From positions 1-46,290 of the forward strand of contig CAMJQC010000017.1 of the NCBI GenBank assembly GCA_946407975.1: a stretch of 46,290 nt of DNA, in the 5' to 3' direction. Each line of letters opens with the position of its first letter. The stretch's first letter is position 1. Below, piece after piece: positions 42,314-46,290 of the stretch. This DNA comes from an uncultured Bacteroidales bacterium (GTDB lineage: Bacteria > Bacteroidota > Bacteroidia > Bacteroidales > F082). The notes below the pieces were generated by a model. That model was not told where the DNA came from. It did no database searches and worked only from the letters and a program-made list of their open reading frames with translations. The position numbers and the translations under genes were made by a program.

Positions 42314-43945
42314 TCAAAGTTTCGGTCCGGCAGCTACCAAAGCCTTACCAGCATCGTTTGTCGTGAACTTCTCGAAGTTCTTGATGAAACGAGAGGAGAG
42401 GTCTTTGGCCTTTTCTTCCCAGACGTTCTTGTCGGCGTAGGTGTCGCGCGGGTCAAGGATGTTCGGGTCGACGCCTGGCAATGCGGTTGGCACCTCGAAG
42501 TCGAAGTACGGGATCTTCTTGGTCGGAGCCTTCTCGATGCTGCCATCGAGGATAGCATCGATGATACCGCGAGTATCGCGGATGCTGATGCGCTTGCCTG
42601 TGCCGTTCCAACCAGTGTTCACCAAATAAGCCTTAGCGCCACTTTGTTCCATGCGCTTCACCAACTCCTCAGCATACTTGGTAGGATGCAATTCGAGGAA
42701 GGCTTGGCCGAAGCAGGCGCTGAAGGTCGGCGTAGGCTCAGTGATGCCGCGCTCGGTGCCGGCCAGCTTGGCGGTAAAACCGCTTAGGAAGTAGTACTTG
42801 CACTGGTCGGGTGTCAGGATGCTGACAGGAGGCAACACGCCGAAAGCGTCGGCGCTGAGGAAGATGACGTTCTTGGCGGCGGGACCAGATGAGATGGGAC
42901 GCACGTTCTTCACAATCTTCTCGATGTGCTCGATGGGGTAGGAGACGCGGGTGTTCTCGGTCACGCTCTTGTCCTTGAAGTCGATCTTGCCATTGGCATC
43001 GACGGTGACGTTCTCCAACAGGGCATTGCGTTTGATGGCGTTGTAGATGTCGGGCTCACTCTCCTTGTCGAGGTTGATGACCTTGGCATAGCAGCCGCCT
43101 TCGAAGTTGAACACGCCTTCGTCGTCCCAGCCGTGCTCGTCGTCGCCAATGAGCAGACGTTTCGGATCGGTGGAAAGGGTGGTCTTGCCTGTGCCAGAGA
43201 GGCCGAAGAAGATGGCGGTATTCTCGCCCTTCATATCGGTGTTGGCGGAGCAGTGCATGGCAGCGATGCCTTGCAGCGGCAGGTAGTAGTTCATCATCGA
43301 GAACATGCCTTTCTTCATCTCGCCACCATACCAGGTGTTGAGGATGACTTGTTCGCGGCTACTGACGTTGAAGGCCACGCAGGTGTCGCTGTTGAGGCCG
43401 AGTTCCTTGTAGTTGTCGACCTTGGCTTTCGAGGCGGTGTAGACGGTGAAGTTGGGCTTGAAGTCGGCGAGTTCCTCAGCCGTGGGCTTGATGAACATGT
43501 TGAGCACGAAATGGGCCTGCCATGCCACCTCCATGATGAAACGGACGGCCATGCGGGTGTCCTTGTTGGCGCCGCAGAAGGCATCAACCACATAGAGGTT
43601 CTTGCCGCTGAGCTGTTTCTTGGCGAGGTCTTTTACTTGTGCCCAGACTTCTTCGCTCATCGGATGGTTATCGTTCTTGTAGCCTTCGGTGGTCCACCAA
43701 ACTGTGTCCTTCGATTTGGCGTCCATGACGATGTATTTGTCCTTAGGCGAGCGGCCGGTGTAGATACCCGTCATCACGTTGACTGAGTCGAGTTCAGTCA
43801 GCACGCCTTTGTCGTAGCCTGTCAGGGCGGGGTCCATCTCGTCCTTGAAGAGCTGCTCGTAGCTCGGGTTATAGTAAATGTCCTTCACGCCGGTGATGCC
43901 ATAGGAGGCCAACGCGGCTTTGATTTCTTCGATGTTTTTTGCCAT
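42314..43945 (-). CDS. pckA: Phosphoenolpyruvate carboxykinase (ATP)
   Basis: It interconverts oxaloacetate and PEP with ATP/ADP; in fermentative Bacteroidales it runs toward oxaloacetate and succinate. From ATG 43945 ([20 protein letters not shown]; 543 residues) all key motifs are seen: GRSPKDKY, the P-loop [11 protein letters not shown], the metal-site [20 protein letters not shown] and [17 protein letters not shown]. The longest frame begins 21 codons earlier (44008), which would put the -7 box TAACTTTG (43972-43979) inside the gene. Codon choice is highly biased, as in gdhA and the YeiH-type transporter gene, which fits high expression. Secure. Confidence 0.96.
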   Translation of the reverse strand: MAKNIEEIKAALASYGITGVKDIYYNPSYEQLFKDEMDPALTGYDKGVLTELDSVNVMTGIYTGRSPKDKYIVMDAKSKDTVWWTTEGYKNDNHPMSEEVWAQVKDLAKKQLSGKNLYVVDAFCGANKDTRMAVRFIMEVAWQAHFVLNMFIKPTAEELADFKPNFTVYTASKAKVDNYKELGLNSDTCVAFNVSSREQVILNTWYGGEMKKGMFSMMNYYLPLQGIAAMHCSANTDMKGENTAIFFGLSGTGKTTLSTDPKRLLIGDDEHGWDDEGVFNFEGGCYAKVINLDKESEPDIYNAIKRNALLENVTVDANGKIDFKDKSVTENTRVSYPIEHIEKIVKNVRPISSGPAAKNVIFLSADAFGVLPPVSILTPDQCKYYFLSGFTAKLAGTERGITEPTPTFSACFGQAFLELHPTKYAEELVKRMEQSGAKAYLVNTGWNGTGKRISIRDTRGIIDAILDGSIEKAPTKKIPYFDFEVPTALPGVDPNILDPRDTYADKNVWEEKAKDLSSRFIKNFEKFTTNDAGKALVAAGPKL

Positions 43946-43971
43946 AATTGTTGGTTTAGAATAATGATGTG

Positions 43972-43979
43972 CAAAGTTA
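43972..43979 (-). promoter_or_regulatory. pckA -7 box
   Basis: TAACTTTG on the minus strand followed by CAC, 26 bases before the ATG. gdhA has the same TTAACTTTGCAC string. A TTG box is 26 bases upstream, further than usual. Confidence 0.5.
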
Positions 43980-44027
43980 ACCATTATTTCTAGAATTAAA
44001 AGAAACAAATTGTTTTTCTTAAGGAAT

Positions 44028-44423
44028 TCAGCTTTTGCCTGAATCGCTTTTCTCGGTCACAATTCTGAAGTATTTTTTCCGAATCAACCATTCGTAAATC
44101 AGCCAAATGGCAAAATATCCATTGGTTACAATCTTGTAAATCAGGTTGATATTGTCAGGGAGTTTGAGAAAAAGCTTTACGATGACCAAAATAAGGTCGA
44201 TGGTGAACAGGATATCCCAAAAGCGTTCCCGGTTGTTGAAGGTGATGTGGTTTTCTCCCCGTTTGATGCTGATTTCCTCTTCGGCATAGATGAAAGGGAA
44301 CATGCTTTGAATCTTCAGTTTATATCTTCCCGCAGGGATGTCTTTGATCTTGATCTCTTTCCTTTGCATGACGCAAAGCAACTGCCCGTTGAAAAAGATT
44401 CTGTGTGGCAGCGTCATGCCCAT
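44028..44423 (-). CDS. Small membrane protein of unknown function
   Basis: A 131-residue protein I do not recognise. It starts with a beta-rich cytoplasmic-looking part ([48 protein letters not shown]), followed by two hydrophobic segments at about 70-86 ([16 protein letters not shown]) and 97-113 ([17 protein letters not shown]). The 'NGQ...[11 protein letters not shown]' stretch resembles carrier-type PEGA-like beta motifs, but weakly. It lies 28 bases downstream of msrA on the same strand, probably as the last gene of that unit. Confidence 0.7.
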   Translation of the reverse strand: MGMTLPHRIFFNGQLLCVMQRKEIKIKDIPAGRYKLKIQSMFPFIYAEEEISIKRGENHITFNNRERFWDILFTIDLILVIVKLFLKLPDNINLIYKIVTNGYFAIWLIYEWLIRKKYFRIVTEKSDSGKS

Positions 44424-44450
44424 CTTGGAGGTGCGATCAGTAAGAGTCAG

Positions 44451-44948
44451 TCACCCGTGATTCTTATTGAAGATGGGTCTGTAGATATGGCATTCGGGTG
44501 ATTCGTTGATGCGCTCCAGGTAATGCTGGTGATAGTCCTCGGCAGAGTAGAAGGGCATGATTTCACGGATTTGCGTGGCGGGTCTGTACCCCATCTGAAT
44601 CAACTCGCCGAAGACCTTGATGGCAATGTCACGTTCGGTGTCGTTGGCAAAAAATATGGCGGAGAGGTATTGCGTCCCGATGTCGACGCCTTGACCGTCG
44701 ACTTGTTCGAAGTCGTGAATCTCGAAGAAGAAGCGCACCAGGGCCTCGTAGGGAATCATTTCGGGATCGTAGGTCACTTCGATGGTCTCAAGATGTCCGG
44801 TCGTACCAGTTTTCACCTCTTTATAACTGGGGTTTTCCACATGGCCACCCATGAAACCCACTTTGGTCTGCGTCACGCCTTTGAGTTTGCCGAAATAGTA
44901 TTCCATGCCCCAAAAGCAACCGCCTGAAAAATAAGCTTTTGCTGTCAT
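44451..44948 (-). CDS. msrA: Peptide methionine sulfoxide reductase MsrA
   Basis: It reduces the S form of methionine sulfoxide in proteins. From ATG 44948 the protein has 165 residues: catalytic Cys11 in FSGGCFWGMEYYFGKLKGV, VGFMGGHVENPSYKEV, the TGHLETIEVTYDP strand, FFEIHDFEQVDGQGVDIGTQ with the substrate-site residues, and AEDYHQHYL near the end. A late Cys in SPECHIYR may be the resolving residue. It has no MsrB fusion. The ATG overlaps the stop of the upstream thioredoxin-like gene (ATGA). Confidence 0.95.
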   Translation of the reverse strand: MTAKAYFSGGCFWGMEYYFGKLKGVTQTKVGFMGGHVENPSYKEVKTGTTGHLETIEVTYDPEMIPYEALVRFFFEIHDFEQVDGQGVDIGTQYLSAIFFANDTERDIAIKVFGELIQMGYRPATQIREIMPFYSAEDYHQHYLERINESPECHIYRPIFNKNHG

Positions 44949-45598
44949 AATAGTTCCTTTCTCATCAGATAGACGCCTTCCCATATCGTTTTCCCCTCGT
45001 CTTCCAAGTCGAACAGGTAACCCATCGCTATATGCGCTACGGTCTTGTCTTTTTTGACGAACAATTTAGTTGGCGAGGTGAGTAAGTTTAGTTTTGAAGC
45101 GTCTTCGCTATGAATGAAATAGATATTGCTGTATTCGTTGGCCAGTTTCCGCATGATGTCGCTGTCAACCGCATTATTGTCGCTTTGTCCCAAAAGACAG
45201 ACAACATCAATGTCGTCGATGTCTTCTAGACCTTTGATGTCTTCGGCATTCTCTTTCAGATGGCGAAGGGCGGTGGGGAAGTTCCTCACGAGATCTTCTA
45301 TGCCATGCTCGCTGTCGAGTGCACTGAAAACGATGATGGTTTCACCCTTAATCAGTTTGTCGGTCCTTGTCGAATTGCCGTTGACATCGCGAATTTTGAC
45401 GTTGGGGATTCTTTTTCCAACGGTGTTGTTGTAAGTATCGGAAATGAATTGTCGGCTGAAGGTTTGGCGCTGTTTTTCGGTCATAGTATCATTCCCCTCG
45501 AAATACTGATTGTAGTCGACGGGTATTATCTGGCTGTTGTTTCGATGGCAGTAGGACAAAGCCAGAGCTAAGAGGATGTATAGAAGCGACTTCTTCAT
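44945..45598 (-). CDS. Exported thioredoxin-like protein without CxxC, upstream of msrA
   Basis: A 217-residue exported protein, signal peptide at 1-16, then Cys17 in LSYC (a poor lipobox, so lipidation is uncertain). From about 58 it follows the TlpA/redoxin pattern: VGKRIPNVKIRDVNGNSTR, then IIVFSALDSEHGIEDLVRNF where the CxxC would sit. That segment has no cysteine; the only other Cys is in DVVCLLGQ. It looks like a degenerate thioredoxin fold. It overlaps msrA by four bases, so they are translated together. A possible leaderless -7 box (TACCTTTG) ends four bases before the ATG. The fold is inferred by eye. Confidence 0.72.
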   Translation of the reverse strand: MKKSLLYILLALALSYCHRNNSQIIPVDYNQYFEGNDTMTEKQRQTFSRQFISDTYNNTVGKRIPNVKIRDVNGNSTRTDKLIKGETIIVFSALDSEHGIEDLVRNFPTALRHLKENAEDIKGLEDIDDIDVVCLLGQSDNNAVDSDIMRKLANEYSNIYFIHSEDASKLNLLTSPTKLFVKKDKTVAHIAMGYLFDLEDEGKTIWEGVYLMRKELL

Positions 45599-45602
45599 GC
45601 CG

Positions 45603-45610
45603 CAAAGGTA
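45603..45610 (-). promoter_or_regulatory. Candidate leaderless -7 box of the msrA operon
   Basis: TACCTTTG on the minus strand followed by CGGC and the ATG of the thioredoxin-like gene. No TTG box is seen; the ppdK terminator hairpin lies directly upstream. Confidence 0.35.
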
Positions 45611-45611
45611 T

Positions 45612-45646
45612 AAAAAAGACAGCCTCTGTGACCAGAGGCTGTCTTT
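45612..45646 (-). terminator. ppdK terminator
   Basis: Perfect 14-base stem AAAGACAGCCTCTG / CAGAGGCTGTCTTT (45615-45628 and 45633-45646) with loop TGAC; read on the minus strand it ends in six T. It lies 24 bases past the ppdK stop. Confidence 0.88.
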
Positions 45647-45670
45647 AAAATTACAAACGATCTGTCGTCC

Positions 45671-46290
45671 TTAGCAACCGCGTTCTTCTTCGATAGCGGC
45701 TTGGGCTGCGGCCAGACGTGCGACAGGCACGCGGAATGGCGAGCAGCTGACGTAGGTCATGCCGGTCTTGTAGAAGAATTTCACGGATTCGGGATCGCCA
45801 CCGTGTTCACCGCAAACACCGCACTTCAGGTTAGCGCGGGTGCTACGGCCACGTTGCACACCCAATCTGACGAGCTGTCCGACGCCTTCTTGGTCCAAAG
45901 TGTTGAACGGATCGGCGGGGATGATCTTTTCTTCGATGTAATCCTTCACGATGGCGTTGACGTCGTCGCGGCTGAAACCGAAGGTCATCTGGGTGAGGTC
46001 GTTGGTGCCGAAGCTGAAGAACTGTGCCACTTCAGCGATCTTGTCGGCCACGAGGGTGGCTCTTGGGATCTCGATCATCGTACCATAGAGGTAGTTGATC
46101 TTGACGTTGAACTTAGCCTCGATTTCTTTTTGGACGCGGTCGGCTATGGTCTTCTGGTGCTCAAGCTCCTTGACGTTGATCGTCAGCGGGACCATGATCT
46201 CCAGATGTGGGTCAAAGCCTTCGTTCATCAGTTCAGCGGTGGCCTGGAACAGGGCACGGAACTGGGTCTCGGTGATCTCAGGATAGACGA
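45671..46290 (-). CDS. ppdK: Pyruvate, phosphate dikinase, C-terminal part
   Basis: It interconverts pyruvate and PEP with ATP and phosphate. The last 206 residues are in the window; the frame is open to the right edge and the start lies outside. The PEP-binding TIM barrel is recognisable: HLEIMVPLTINVKELEHQK, YGTMIEIPRATLVADKIAE, FFSFGTNDLTQMTFGFSRDD, and the catalytic cysteine region LKCGVCGEHGGDPESVKFF with the domain-closing YVSCSPFRVPVARLAAAQAA. It ends EEERGC. Together with pckA it provides a pyrophosphate-saving PEP route. Secure for identity; incomplete. Confidence 0.95.
   Translation of the reverse strand, partial: VYPEITETQFRALFQATAELMNEGFDPHLEIMVPLTINVKELEHQKTIADRVQKEIEAKFNVKINYLYGTMIEIPRATLVADKIAEVAQFFSFGTNDLTQMTFGFSRDDVNAIVKDYIEEKIIPADPFNTLDQEGVGQLVRLGVQRGRSTRANLKCGVCGEHGGDPESVKFFYKTGMTYVSCSPFRVPVARLAAAQAAIEEERGC

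Noticed and set aside
42926-43786. 286-codon open frame on the plus strand
   Set aside because: Antisense to pckA, caused by that gene's strong codon bias; repetitive V/G/E/H-rich translation is not protein-like.
1-46290. tRNA, rRNA, CRISPR, insertion sequence or prophage
   Set aside because: No cloverleaf, regular spacer array, transposase or integrase was seen on either strand.

Overview
The window is a stretch of ordinary Bacteroidales chromosome, not a mobile element. Four things point to that order: about 17 promoter-like sites of the Bacteroidetes type (TTG, roughly 15-24 bases, TAnnTTTG) just upstream of genes; secreted proteins with Bacteroidetes-type lipoprotein signals; a protein with a type IX secretion (T9SS) C-terminal sorting domain; and gene pairs typical of the order (folP next to the diadenylate cyclase gene, DUF1599 followed by a BT_3928-like gene and tpiA). 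The T9SS cargo argues against the genus Bacteroides itself and fits a Porphyromonas-, Paludibacter- or Prevotella-like lineage; I cannot place it further. I found no tRNA, rRNA, CRISPR array, insertion sequence or prophage.

Left part (1-13.8 kb). The minus strand carries the start of gcvP, an unknown membrane protein, a small lipoprotein and typA. A decayed HD-phosphohydrolase remnant fills the 530-base gap between typA and the plus-strand recQ. Next come an HU gene, fmt, a TPR membrane protein and trmH, then a minus-strand porin / YeiH-type transporter / small membrane protein operon with a palindromic operator candidate, and then idi and ychF.

Middle part (13.9-29 kb). prsW (minus) and guaA (plus) are divergent. 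A LysM / periplasmic-binding fusion and a MORN-repeat lipoprotein follow guaA, then gdhA, a Nudix hydrolase, a BatA/VWA membrane protein, parC and a lipoprotein. cdaA and folP read back on the minus strand. folP shares with the divergent DUF1599 gene a 16-base palindrome made of two back-to-back -7 boxes.

Right part (29-46 kb). DUF1599, a BT_3928-like membrane protein and an orphan ABC permease are followed by tpiA-prmA and an unrecognised 1539-residue secreted protein, then dnaN. On the minus strand lie a T9SS cargo protein, a DUF6263-like protein and a GH27 alpha-galactosidase, then pckA, an msrA operon with a cysteine-poor thioredoxin-like protein, and the end of ppdK.

Together gdhA, pckA, ppdK and tpiA suggest a fermentative central metabolism built on PEP/oxaloacetate and ammonium assimilation, with some plant or host galactoside breakdown. 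I see no convincing novel multi-gene system. The least explained items are the 1539-residue protein, the LysM-receptor fusion, the porin-YeiH-small protein operon and the MsrA/thioredoxin-like operon. Several start codons are placed downstream of the longest possible frame because a promoter motif or family alignment rules out the upstream start.
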